Shown here piece by piece: positions 1 to 8,691 of a DNA stretch of 34,197 nt. Position numbers and translations under genes: made by a program. The stretch is taken from assembly GCA_018823175.1 (NCBI GenBank), contig JAHJIY010000030.1, positions 1-34,197 on the forward strand, in the 5' to 3' direction. The DNA comes from Pseudomonadota bacterium (GTDB lineage: Bacteria; Desulfobacterota; Desulfobulbia; Desulfobulbales; JAHJIY01). The stretch's first letter is position 1; each line of letters opens with the position of its first letter. The notes beneath the pieces were generated by a model, which worked only from the letters and a program-made list of their open reading frames with translations, made no database searches and was not told the origin of the DNA.

Positions 1-1131
1 CCGGTTTTCAACCTTGGTGAACAAGTCGGCGAACATTTTTTCAAGCAGGGCCATGGTCCCGGCCTGAGGATTAACGGCCACCCGGTATTGACCGTTTTGA
101 AGATTGCTGATGTTGAAATCGGTCCGGCCACTGGGGCCACTGATTGCCTGGGCCAACATATTATTCTGTTCGTCAAACAGAACCAGGGGCATCCCGATTA
201 CCGGGTTGAGTGATTCCCCGCTCCTGGCCCAGACCCAAGCCGTGACTTTGCCGCCCTGTCCGGTGTTACAGATGATCTGCGATCCGCCCCGGCAGGTATC
301 AATGATCAGTGAGGAACGGATCGTGCCGATCTCGGCACCCAGTTTTTTTTGGGCTATCTGCAATTGGCCAACGCGGGCCTTGTAGTATTTATCGCCCGCT
401 TCAAAGCGTTTGATTTCAGAATAGAGGAGGTTCCATTCCTGTTGAATAAGATTAAGCGCCTGAATCACATCACCGGAACTCATCGCTTTCCGGGCCTTGG
501 CGAGGGTGGCTTCGGTTCGTTGCAGGTTATTCTGCAAGCCATTTTCGGCCGCCGCGACCTGGTCTAATAAAACCTGTTGGACATGATCATACTCATCCAC
601 CGGGATCGTCACCAGAACCCAGTATTTATACACCTGGCCCCGGCTCTTTTTGTTATAGGTCGCTTTGTATTTTTCCCAATACCATTGTTTGGCTTTGATC
701 CGGCTGACTTGGGCTTCGGCGGTTTCAGTTGATTTTGTCCGTTGTGCTACGGTTGCGTCAAAGATATCGCTTGATTTACCGTAGAGGGTGGAGATGATCT
801 CATCGACGATTGAAACGTCAACCCCGGTGTAATTGGCATACTCCGTCCGGGCATGACGCATGGCATCCTCACGGGCAGCCCTTTCCGAGGCGTGATGTTC
901 GGAGAGGCCCACCAGAAAATGAAGATCGTTTTCGTCATCAGGGGTGATATCGATCCAGTCAGGTCGTGCCGTCAGGCTTGCATCTATTTTGTCATAGATG
1001 GTGGGTATCTGGCCGGGATCCATGTCGGGGGCGGATTGCGAAGAAGCACAACCTGATAAGATCGCGACCACCAGGCTCAAGCCGGTCGCAAATCTAAAAA
1101 TGGTTTTTGTGGACACTGAATTGATCGCCAT
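1..1131 (-). CDS. LPP20-like lipoprotein, 3' end outside the window
   Basis: An open frame runs from an ATG at 1131 to the left edge (377 codons visible, no stop). The N-terminus is a lipoprotein signal with lipobox L-S-G-C and Cys28 as predicted lipidation site. Residues ~45-170 resemble the LPP20 family of exported proteins: an RPDWI segment, then a hydrophobic strand and a helix rich in Glu, Arg and Ala, closing on a strand reading YKYWVLVTIP. Residues ~180-290 look helical or coiled-coil. The last ~80 visible residues look like a carboxypeptidase-regulatory or Ig-like fold (GKVTAWVW ... GQYRVAVNP). It is divergent from the WD40-caspase gene across an AT-rich 275-bp gap. LPP20-like proteins are often found beside caspase and TolB/FlgO-like envelope proteins, so a shared envelope role is inferred. 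Its exact function is unknown. Confidence 0.75.
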   Translation of the reverse strand, partial: MAINSVSTKTIFRFATGLSLVVAILSGCASSQSAPDMDPGQIPTIYDKIDASLTARPDWIDITPDDENDLHFLVGLSEHHASERAAREDAMRHARTEYANYTGVDVSIVDEIISTLYGKSSDIFDATVAQRTKSTETAEAQVSRIKAKQWYWEKYKATYNKKSRGQVYKYWVLVTIPVDEYDHVQQVLLDQVAAAENGLQNNLQRTEATLAKARKAMSSGDVIQALNLIQQEWNLLYSEIKRFEAGDKYYKARVGQLQIAQKKLGAEIGTIRSSLIIDTCRGGSQIICNTGQGGKVTAWVWARSGESLNPVIGMPLVLFDEQNNMLAQAISGPSGRTDFNISNLQNGQYRVAVNPQAGTMALLEKMFADLFTKVENR

Positions 1132-1406
1132 TTTCCCTTAATCAGTCTGAAGATTTATGATAAAAATTTTGAATTATTAACTTTCTTTTAAAGGAAATAA
1201 ATAAAGTGTATATCATATCAATGATGTTACGCCAACAATGAATTTCTGGTATTTTAAAATTTAAAAAAGAATAAATTGCGTAAAGCATTATTCTGTATTT
1301 TGGTATTCATTTGCATGTTAGTTAGATTATCAATTTATATATTTAACAGTTGAAAGCAACTACTCACCCTGTGAAAATTATTAATGGGAAATTTATAAAA
1401 AAAGTT
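1132..1406. promoter_or_regulatory. AT-rich divergent promoter region
   Basis: This very AT-rich gap separates the LPP20-like lipoprotein gene from the WD40-caspase gene. On the plus strand, TTGCAT at 1311-1316 followed after 17 bases by TTTATA at 1334-1339 is a plausible but weak sigma70-type promoter. It would start transcription near 1346 and leave a leader of about 60 nt before the ATG at 1407. No clear minus-strand promoter was picked out. Confidence 0.35.
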
Positions 1407-4400
1407 ATGCGACTCAAAATAAATCAAACTTCAGTATCTATTCTTTTCATTTTTCTGGCAAGCATCTTTATCCATGCATGCCCATCCTATTCAGCAACTG
1501 GCCCAAAGCCTGTTTTACGCATAGAACAGGGTGGGCACATGGCGACGGTCAACGATGTAATTTTCACCAAAGATAACCGGTATATTGTTTCAGTTGCCAG
1601 TGATAAGACCATCAGAATTTGGGACACTGTTGAAAAAGAGCTTGCCCGCACCATCCGCTTAGAGATTGGCCCAGGCAATAACGGAAAAATATTCGCCCTG
1701 GCCCTTTCTCCGGATAATAAAGTCTTGGCGGTTGGCGGCTTTCTTGCCCCTAAACCTGCCAGTATTCTTCTCCTTGATTTTGAAAGTGGTGAGGTTATTT
1801 CCCAACTGAACGGCCATAATAATACGATTAATGATCTGGCCTTTTCACCGGACGGCCTGAAGCTGGTCTCGGCCAGTGCGGATAAAACTGCAATCATCTG
1901 GGACCTTATCTCCGGCACCCCACAACATATACTTCGTGGACATCAGGAATACATCAATACCGCAGCATTTTCTCCTCAAGGGACAAAGGTAGTAACCGGT
2001 TCCAGTGATCAGACCCTTAAATTATGGGACGTTGAGTTTGGCAATGCCATTGCAACCATGAAAGGCCATCAAGGTAAGATCCAAGCCGTTGTCTTTACTC
2101 CAAATGATGAAATTATCAGCGGTGACAGTGGAGGTAATATCCTTCGCTGGAACCCCCAGGGTGAGCTTGTAAAAAAACTCGCCAGCCAGGAAACTGCGGT
2201 AAGCAGTCTCTCCATTTCTCCGGACGGTAAAAAAATACTCACTGGCCACGGGTGCTGCGACGGGACCAAGCCGAGTTATGTTATCAACACCGACTCAGGA
2301 GAAAAACTTATTACCTTCAGCCAGCATCTGAACAGTGTCAGGGCCACGGCTATTTCTCCCAATGGTCGCTTTGCCGCTACGGCTGGCGGCAACGACAACG
2401 AGATCCTGTTCTGGGACATCAATAATGGCACTATCCTCAATACTTTTGTGGGACGGGGCCGAGCGATATGGTCGATCTCTTTTTCAAAAGACGGTAATTC
2501 CATCGCCTGGGGAACACAATGGGCAAGAGATAACGTCTTCTCGTACGGAAATCTTGAACAGGAATTTTTTCTATTTAATGAAGAGGGAGACTTGAACCCC
2601 AGGCCCGGGGGGAAAGTAGATCTATCTAACAACCAGAAATTCTGCCAACCGGTCAAAAGCGTCGGGGACATTTCAGTTCATACTAAAGACAGCAATGTAG
2701 ACTCGATACTATCAATCGCCAGAAATAATAACATAACCCAAAGTATTATCAGGGATCATTCATCAGGATTGGACCATCGAAGCGTTACCATGGCGCCTGA
2801 CGGTAAAACTGTGATTAGCGGTGGGGCCTGGGGAGAGATAACATCATACAACACCGAAACCGGAGCCATCGTCAACGATTTCATCGGACATACCGCTACA
2901 GTGTGGGCCTTGGCGGTCTCCCCGGATAACCGTTACCTGATTTCCGGCTCAACCGATCAGACGATCAAATTATGGAACCTGCACACCGGTAAAAATCTGT
3001 TAACGATATTTTGTGATGATTCAAATCAGTGGGTCACCTGGACCCCGGAGGGATATTATGATGCCTCTGTTAAAGGCTCTGATTATATTGGCTGGCATAT
3101 TAACCAGGGTTTAGAAAAAAATGCTCTTTTTTATCCCGCCTCCAAATTCAGCAAACAGTTCTTCTTGCCGGAACTTGTCGCCAGTTATGTTAAGGCACAA
3201 GGTGATATCGCCTCATCTTTTGAATTAATTAACACGGATAAAAGTCCTCATAAAAAACTGACCGCTACCGACTCACAATCTCTGCTTACTATCTTTCCTC
3301 CCTTGGTCCGTTTTACCAGTCATTCCGATACCGAGATCACTGCAACTGGCAATTCAATAATTATTACCGCCGAAGCAATTTCACAGAACAACGAACCAAT
3401 TACTGATATCTGGTTTACCCTTAACGGCAAACGAGTTAATAAAACCAGAAGTATCGGCATGAAAGAAAAAAAGTTGGAATCACCAAACTTCACCCTGGGA
3501 CAAGACAAAAAAGTGTCATTAACGGCTGAAATTTTTCTGGCCGAAAATTTTAATAAAATCGGTCTTGTTGCCGCCAATCGATATAGTCAGTCAGAACCCC
3601 TAATTATAAATGTTGAATCTGCCCCCCAGGTTAAAATAACCGCCGGGGAACCAAACATCTACAAACCTGATCTATACCTCCTCGCCATCGGTATTTCAGA
3701 ATACCAAAACAATAATTTTAATCTGGATGTTGCCCATAAGGATGCCCTTGGGGTCTCGGCCGCGATTGGTGCAAAAGCAACTCAACTTTTTAGTAAGGTA
3801 AACAAACGGGTAATCGTTAATACTGATGCTACCCGCGATAATATCCTGGCCGGACTGGACTGGATCCAAAGAGAATCTACCCAGAAAGATGTCTCTATCA
3901 TCTTCATCGCCGGTCATGGCGTCAGAGACACTACCAATAATTTCTATTTTCTACCCCACGATGGTGATCCGGAAAAACTTCGCCAAACTTCTATTAAGTG
4001 GGATGATTTCCAGGATGTTCTCACAAATCTTCCCTCGAAGGTAATTTTCTTTGTAGACACTTGTCATAGTGGAAGTATCACTGGGAAAAGACGTGGTTTG
4101 AATTTTTCGCCGGCCGCAGATATAACAAACGCCCTCAGGGAAATTATTAATACCGAAACCGGCATTATCGTCATGACATCTTCCAGCGGCAATGAAGTCA
4201 GTCAGGAGAAACCTGAATGGGGGCATGGAGCCTTTTCCAAGGCACTGATTGAGGGCATAGAAGGAATGGCTAATTATGACAATAATAGAACAGTCGATAT
4301 TAAGGAGCTTGATCTTTACATGACGAAAAGGGTTAAGGAATTGACCGCCGGTTCTCAGCATCCAACAACGGAAATACCTAAAACATTACCAAATTTCCCA

Positions 4401-4418
4401 TTATTTGTTGTTGATTAA
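1407..4418 (+). CDS. Exported WD40-repeat caspase-like protein (peptidase C14 fold)
   Basis: This is a 1003-residue protein. The ATG at 1407 gives a clean signal peptide (basic start, long hydrophobic stretch, SYSA cleavage-like end). The frame extends upstream to a TTG at 1350, but a start there would bury the signal. About ten WD40-like repeats follow (residues ~35-560), recognisable by repeated SPDG/SPDN turns and IWD/LWD/LWN ends; they probably form one or two beta-propellers. A beta-rich Ig-like segment (~630-720) leads to a C-terminal caspase-like domain starting at LYLLAIGISEY. Its catalytic dyad is visible: His837 in AGHG and Cys886 in DTCHSG. Caspase-fold peptidases cleave after a specific residue, and WD40 repeats bind partners. 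Here both domains would act outside the cytoplasm. It lies upstream of a second exported caspase gene. Substrate and trigger are unknown. Confidence 0.88.
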   Translation: MRLKINQTSVSILFIFLASIFIHACPSYSATGPKPVLRIEQGGHMATVNDVIFTKDNRYIVSVASDKTIRIWDTVEKELARTIRLEIGPGNNGKIFALALSPDNKVLAVGGFLAPKPASILLLDFESGEVISQLNGHNNTINDLAFSPDGLKLVSASADKTAIIWDLISGTPQHILRGHQEYINTAAFSPQGTKVVTGSSDQTLKLWDVEFGNAIATMKGHQGKIQAVVFTPNDEIISGDSGGNILRWNPQGELVKKLASQETAVSSLSISPDGKKILTGHGCCDGTKPSYVINTDSGEKLITFSQHLNSVRATAISPNGRFAATAGGNDNEILFWDINNGTILNTFVGRGRAIWSISFSKDGNSIAWGTQWARDNVFSYGNLEQEFFLFNEEGDLNPRPGGKVDLSNNQKFCQPVKSVGDISVHTKDSNVDSILSIARNNNITQSIIRDHSSGLDHRSVTMAPDGKTVISGGAWGEITSYNTETGAIVNDFIGHTATVWALAVSPDNRYLISGSTDQTIKLWNLHTGKNLLTIFCDDSNQWVTWTPEGYYDASVKGSDYIGWHINQGLEKNALFYPASKFSKQFFLPELVASYVKAQGDIASSFELINTDKSPHKKLTATDSQSLLTIFPPLVRFTSHSDTEITATGNSIIITAEAISQNNEPITDIWFTLNGKRVNKTRSIGMKEKKLESPNFTLGQDKKVSLTAEIFLAENFNKIGLVAANRYSQSEPLIINVESAPQVKITAGEPNIYKPDLYLLAIGISEYQNNNFNLDVAHKDALGVSAAIGAKATQLFSKVNKRVIVNTDATRDNILAGLDWIQRESTQKDVSIIFIAGHGVRDTTNNFYFLPHDGDPEKLRQTSIKWDDFQDVLTNLPSKVIFFVDTCHSGSITGKRRGLNFSPAADITNALREIINTETGIIVMTSSSGNEVSQEKPEWGHGAFSKALIEGIEGMANYDNNRTVDIKELDLYMTKRVKELTAGSQHPTTEIPKTLPNFPLFVVD

Positions 4419-4700
4419 AAACAGGGTCAAAAATTTATATGATGAAGTTGTATATAGTCGGTTCCGGCCCTGCTCAGGAACCTCCTGATGAATTAATGTT
4501 GAAAATCATTGCGTTTAATTGATTGTATCGTTCGTAGTGCTGTGGGGGGCGGAAAAGACTGTTACTGTCACTATATCTGGTACTCGCTTGCCTCATCTTT
4601 ATGCTTTTATCACTTAAGAATTGATCCGCTGTTTTAAATACACTGGATAATGGTGTTTTTAGATATAATTGTAGTTTCAATAACCTAACGAGGGGGAATT
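4419..4700 (+). promoter_or_regulatory. Hairpin and putative promoter before the beta-barrel gene
   Basis: GGTTCC at 4460-4465 pairs with GGAACC at 4477-4482; no T-run follows, so it is not a standard terminator. TATAAT at 4664-4669 is a perfect -10 hexamer but has only a weak -35 upstream (ACTGGA-like). The strong Shine-Dalgarno GAGGGGG lies just before the ATG at 4701. The three genes that follow may therefore have their own promoter rather than only read-through from the WD40-caspase. Confidence 0.4.
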
Positions 4701-5366
4701 ATGAAAAAATGTAAGCAAGTTAAATGGTGGATCTTTTTGCTCCTGCTGAGTGTTCTGCCATCTCAGGCATTGGCTGGTAGTGTTGAGGTTTATGGCGGCA
4801 TGTCCGATGTCGGTATCGGGGGTGGTCTCGATTATAATTTTTACGAGGGAGAAAAGTTTAATTTTTTTGTTGGCTTGGACTATAGCACTAATAAACCTGA
4901 TTATATTACTATTACAATTCCTCAATACTCAAATTCTATAATTCAAGGGAAGTTTGAGATGGACAGGGAGGCAACGGCAACTATGCTGACCCTTGGCACC
5001 CAGTATGTTTTTAATAAGGATGGGAAGATCCGGCCCTTTATCAGCCTGGCGATTGGTTACCTTAGTATGTCTGTTGAGATCAGCGGACCTGGGCAAGTAT
5101 CTGATGTTAATTATAGTGACACTGTGCTTACTGCTGAAACCGATAATACTGGTGGAGTGGGAGGTATAGCGACCTTCGGGGTCGAATGGGTCTTATCCGA
5201 GAGTTTCGGAGTAGGATTAACCGGGCGATACCGACGGTTGGTCGAGGAAGATTGGGAGGTAACCGTAAACAGTAACACGGCCGGAGTTACTGAAACATAT
5301 ACGGTAGACTATATTGATGGGGCGGACATCCTTTCAGGAGATATCTCTCTCCGCTATTATTTCTAA
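4701..5366 (+). CDS. Small outer-membrane beta-barrel protein (OmpW/OmpA-barrel type)
   Basis: A 221-residue protein with a classical signal peptide (MKKCKQVKWW, hydrophobic core, SQALA cleavage site). The mature part is made of alternating amphipathic strands and ends in SLRYYF, the terminal aromatic typical of outer-membrane barrels recognised by BamA. Length and pattern fit an eight-stranded barrel. The start is fixed by GAGGGGG seven bases upstream. Only 21 bases separate it from the second caspase gene, so the two are probably co-transcribed. In this setting it may be a structural partner or anchor for the exported caspases; that is inference. The family is called from topology, not from diagnostic residues. 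Confidence 0.75.
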   Translation: MKKCKQVKWWIFLLLLSVLPSQALAGSVEVYGGMSDVGIGGGLDYNFYEGEKFNFFVGLDYSTNKPDYITITIPQYSNSIIQGKFEMDREATATMLTLGTQYVFNKDGKIRPFISLAIGYLSMSVEISGPGQVSDVNYSDTVLTAETDNTGGVGGIATFGVEWVLSESFGVGLTGRYRRLVEEDWEVTVNSNTAGVTETYTVDYIDGADILSGDISLRYYF

Positions 5367-5387
5367 ATATTATAAAACGAGAATACT

Positions 5388-6899
5388 ATGCGACAGAAAA
5401 TAATTAATATCGGGTTCATGTTTGTGGTTTTTATGGCCTTGATTTTTGCTTCGTTCACAGATATTGGAAGCGCCTCAACGTCAGTAGAAAAACAAACTGT
5501 CTCCTTACTCTCTCCCATCGGAGCCAGAGTTGCGATCGCACCGGTACAGATCATTGAGAACTCGGCAATTGTTATCCTGAAAAACAATCAAGAATACAAT
5601 CTGGCCAAAGACCTCATTCCAGCAGCCGTCAAAACGATTAGGGCCGACATAAATCAAAAAAATGTCTTTTCTGATGTTGTTGTATTAGACCAGGCTGAGC
5701 TTCCTCTGACCTTCAGACCTGTTGATATCATCCAGGCTGGGCGGGAGGCTGGGGCAGATCTTGTCTTATATTCAACGATCTCTGAGTTTCAGAACAAAAC
5801 AAAATATGGTTTCAGTCAAAAGCTTATAGGTTCTTTGACTTTGGAACTTATTCTCTTTGAAACCGCCAGCGGTGCCAGGATTTGGCACAAAAGAGTTGCT
5901 GTTGAACAGCAAATAAAAGTCCGGGTGTCCGGCCAGACAAATGATCAGTTAAAAGTCAGTTATCTCCAGTTGGCTGCCGACGTAATTGTTGGCCAGGCGA
6001 TGAGCGAGTTATCAGCTAATCTGCACCGAGATCTTGCTGACTACAAGCCTCCTGCTCTGGCGGAAACAATCGTTGCATCTCAAAACTTTGTTACCGATGT
6101 TGATCGCATCCCTGATGTGAAGGTGGCGCCGGATTTTAATAAATATGCCATTGTTATCGGGATTGAAGAGTATCGTGATCTCCCCAAGGCAGAATACACG
6201 GTGCGGGATGCCAAAATAATGAAGGAGTATCTGGTCAAACTTATGGGCTACCCTGAAGAAAACATCGTCACCCTGCTTAATAATCGGGCGACCAAGGGTG
6301 ATATCGAAGGCTATCTCAACACCTGGTTGAAAAACAATGTGGATTCGTCTTCCAAAGTCATGGTCTATTATGCTGGCCACGGCGCTCCTAATCCGGCCAC
6401 CGGCAAGGCCTTTCTCATCCCTTATGATGGGGACCCGGCCTTTCCCGAGACATCCGGTATTCCGCTGGACGATATCTATGCCAGCCTTTGCCGGCTGGAT
6501 ACCAGGGAGACGGTCCTGATTATGGATGCCTGTTTTTCCGGGGCCGGCGGTAGATCAGTCATGGCCAAGGGTGGCAGGCCGGTAGCTATCTCGGTTGAGA
6601 ACCCGGTTCTCCAAAAAAATAATTTTATGGTCATGTCGGCCGCCAAAGGTACCCAGGTCAGCAATAGTTATCCCGAAAAAAGGCATGGTCTTTTTACCTA
6701 TTTTCTGCTCAAAGGATTGCAGGGCGCGGCTGACATTAATGGCAATCAAATAGTCTCGATGAATGAACTTTATCGATATGTGACCCCTAAAGTCATGAAA
6801 GAGGCCCGTGTCAACAATAAGTCCCAAACCCCTCAACTTACACCAGACCCGGAAAGCTCGATACTATTAACGGACATTGACCTTTCACATGTCAATTAA
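5388..6899 (+). CDS. Exported caspase-like protein with TolB/FlgO-like N-terminal domain
   Basis: A 503-residue protein with an N-terminal signal segment (about residues 1-30). Residues ~45-205 have a TolB-N/FlgO-like pattern (VAIAPVQI, helix, GREAGADLVLYSTI, then GARIWHKRVAVEQ), a fold used in periplasmic assembly proteins. From ~residue 250 a caspase-like (peptidase C14) domain follows, starting NKYAIVIGIEEY. The dyad is His331 in YYAGHG and Cys382 in DACFSG, and the HGLFTYFLLKGL and SQTPQL segments typical of bacterial caspase homologues are present. Both catalytic residues are intact, so an active cysteine protease is likely. It lies between the beta-barrel gene and the Calx-beta lipoprotein gene with short gaps. 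Unlike the first caspase it has no WD40 propeller. A role in envelope quality control or regulated proteolysis is inferred. Confidence 0.87.
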   Translation: MRQKIINIGFMFVVFMALIFASFTDIGSASTSVEKQTVSLLSPIGARVAIAPVQIIENSAIVILKNNQEYNLAKDLIPAAVKTIRADINQKNVFSDVVVLDQAELPLTFRPVDIIQAGREAGADLVLYSTISEFQNKTKYGFSQKLIGSLTLELILFETASGARIWHKRVAVEQQIKVRVSGQTNDQLKVSYLQLAADVIVGQAMSELSANLHRDLADYKPPALAETIVASQNFVTDVDRIPDVKVAPDFNKYAIVIGIEEYRDLPKAEYTVRDAKIMKEYLVKLMGYPEENIVTLLNNRATKGDIEGYLNTWLKNNVDSSSKVMVYYAGHGAPNPATGKAFLIPYDGDPAFPETSGIPLDDIYASLCRLDTRETVLIMDACFSGAGGRSVMAKGGRPVAISVENPVLQKNNFMVMSAAKGTQVSNSYPEKRHGLFTYFLLKGLQGAADINGNQIVSMNELYRYVTPKVMKEARVNNKSQTPQLTPDPESSILLTDIDLSHVN

Positions 6900-6938
6900 A
6901 CTATAAAAAGCTAAATTAGAAATATATAAGGTGATGTC

Positions 6939-8531
6939 ATGAAAAACCAAATAATACTCAAACGGTCATTTTTTATGTTGTTTACCATTGCATTGTCTAT
7001 GACCATCGTGTCGTGTTCAGAAAACACGCCCCAATTAGATACAACACAGCCCACCAGTCAATCATACCATACGGGTTATGTGCCCGAGGCCCCGACTGTT
7101 TATACGGCCTACAATAAAGGTCTGGACTACGGCACGGCAGAAGATTATTTAATTGAACCCGGCCCTAAAGCTTATCTGATGCTAGATGATTCTTACTCTA
7201 CTGATTATTTTTATATGTATTGCTCGAGCTCTTCTGGAGTGGAATATACTTACTGTCTTGATAATTCTTTGTCCGGTTATGGTTCGGCGTTTACTTCAAA
7301 TTGTTCTGACAGACTTTATACAATGAAGTTGGGTCTGGATGGATTAAATTTGGTAAATCTTCTTGAATCAACTTGGATGAAAAAAATTACGGATGATTTT
7401 TCGCCCGGAGATACGGTCAGTTGTGAAATGGCCGCTGTTCTGGCGGATGGGACAACCTCAGCGCGATCGCCGGCGGTTCAATTTCAAATGCCTGATGACT
7501 CTCCGTTTGTTATTGGCTCTGGAACCATTCAAAGAGTGGCGGAAGGTAGTATTGATTATTTTGATTCTTCAAATACTGCGTATATTTCTCTTGTTTTGAA
7601 TCCAAGACCGTCACAATCAGGGAGTATTGATTACGCAACATCAGATGGTACTGCTACCGCTGGCTCTGACTACACCGCTACTACCGGCACGTTGACATGG
7701 TTTGCGGGAGACCAGAATTTGAGTAATATATCGATCCCAATTATTGCTGACAGTGCAATTGAAACTACCGAACACTTTAATATTACTTTGAGCAATCCGG
7801 TTAATGCTAGCCTGGCCAACTCCACCATTACAGTTGAGATTATTGATGACGACTCTTTAACGGGAGTTCCTCCAGTGCATAATGATATGTTTATCCCCGA
7901 ACTGCAATCGTATGATGATGGTGTTTCTAGTCACACTAATATTGGTTCTACCTGGTATTATGGGCACTCCATCCGGTATACAACCGCAGATGGCACGGCT
8001 ACCGCCGGCGTTGACTACACAGCCCTCGATTCCATAACTACTGGTGGTCAGATTCCCATCACCATTCTGGCAGATCCAAACTTTGATCGAGAGACCGGAT
8101 CTTATAGCATGGAAGGACCGGAAACCATCACCCTGACGGTAACGGATACGGTGACCAATGCTGCAAGCACTGCCACGCTGACAATTCTGGATGCGATCTT
8201 GGAGGAGTATCCATTTATTTATTTTACCTCAAAATCACAAACCGTCAGCGAAGGCTCTCTGTGTACCATAACTTTGGCAATTTCAGAGCTGGTTGGTTAT
8301 GATATAACCATTCCGTATACCCTCTCCGGCACGGCCACCAACGGGGTGGATTACAGAGCTATGAGTATGACGCCCATTGTCTTGCCGGCCAACACCAGTA
8401 GTGTGGATATAACTTTTACCCCAACCGCTGATTATATTGCTGAAGGTAATGAAAATATGATCATGACCCTGGGAACCCCTGATTTTGCCTTCTCAATCAG
8501 TGATATTCATACTGTTACGATTACAGATTAA
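6939..8531 (+). CDS. Calx-beta repeat lipoprotein
   Basis: A 530-residue protein starting with a lipoprotein signal (lipobox I-V-S-C, Cys26). After a ~160-residue unassigned N-terminal region with several Cys residues come about three Calx-beta-type repeats. These are recognisable by the paired motifs YATSDGTATAGSDY, YTTADGTATAGVDY and YTLSGTATNGVDY, each followed by strands ending in acidic turns (EIIDDD, TILD, TITD). Calx-beta domains commonly bind calcium and occur in adhesion and surface proteins. The Shine-Dalgarno AAGGTG precedes the ATG. It is the last gene of the caspase cassette, 39 bases after the second caspase and followed by a strong terminator. A calcium-dependent, outer-membrane-anchored structural or adhesive role is inferred; it could also be a caspase substrate. 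Confidence 0.78.
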   Translation: MKNQIILKRSFFMLFTIALSMTIVSCSENTPQLDTTQPTSQSYHTGYVPEAPTVYTAYNKGLDYGTAEDYLIEPGPKAYLMLDDSYSTDYFYMYCSSSSGVEYTYCLDNSLSGYGSAFTSNCSDRLYTMKLGLDGLNLVNLLESTWMKKITDDFSPGDTVSCEMAAVLADGTTSARSPAVQFQMPDDSPFVIGSGTIQRVAEGSIDYFDSSNTAYISLVLNPRPSQSGSIDYATSDGTATAGSDYTATTGTLTWFAGDQNLSNISIPIIADSAIETTEHFNITLSNPVNASLANSTITVEIIDDDSLTGVPPVHNDMFIPELQSYDDGVSSHTNIGSTWYYGHSIRYTTADGTATAGVDYTALDSITTGGQIPITILADPNFDRETGSYSMEGPETITLTVTDTVTNAASTATLTILDAILEEYPFIYFTSKSQTVSEGSLCTITLAISELVGYDITIPYTLSGTATNGVDYRAMSMTPIVLPANTSSVDITFTPTADYIAEGNENMIMTLGTPDFAFSISDIHTVTITD

Positions 8532-8556
8532 AATCAGAAGAGATTAATATATTTCA

Positions 8557-8596
8557 AAACCCCCGGCAGATCATGAATTGCCGGGGGTCTTTTTTT
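8557..8596 (+). terminator. Intrinsic terminator closing the caspase cassette
   Basis: CCCCCGGCA at 8560-8568 pairs perfectly with TGCCGGGGG at 8579-8587 around a 10-base loop. A further A-T pair flanks the stem and a run of T follows (8590-8596). It is a textbook Rho-independent terminator 30 bases after the Calx-beta gene. Confidence 0.93.
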
Positions 8597-8691
8597 GTGA
8601 AAAGTTCTTAAAAAAACAACTCCATATTAATGCAAGACAAAGTATAATTAGACTATGTTTTTCAAAACTGATTCAAAAATGGGGATCAAAT

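Noticed and set aside
1350..1406. TTG at 1350 as start of the WD40-caspase
   Set aside because: It would place ~19 charged residues before the signal peptide and lies almost at the predicted transcription start. The ATG at 1407 fits better.
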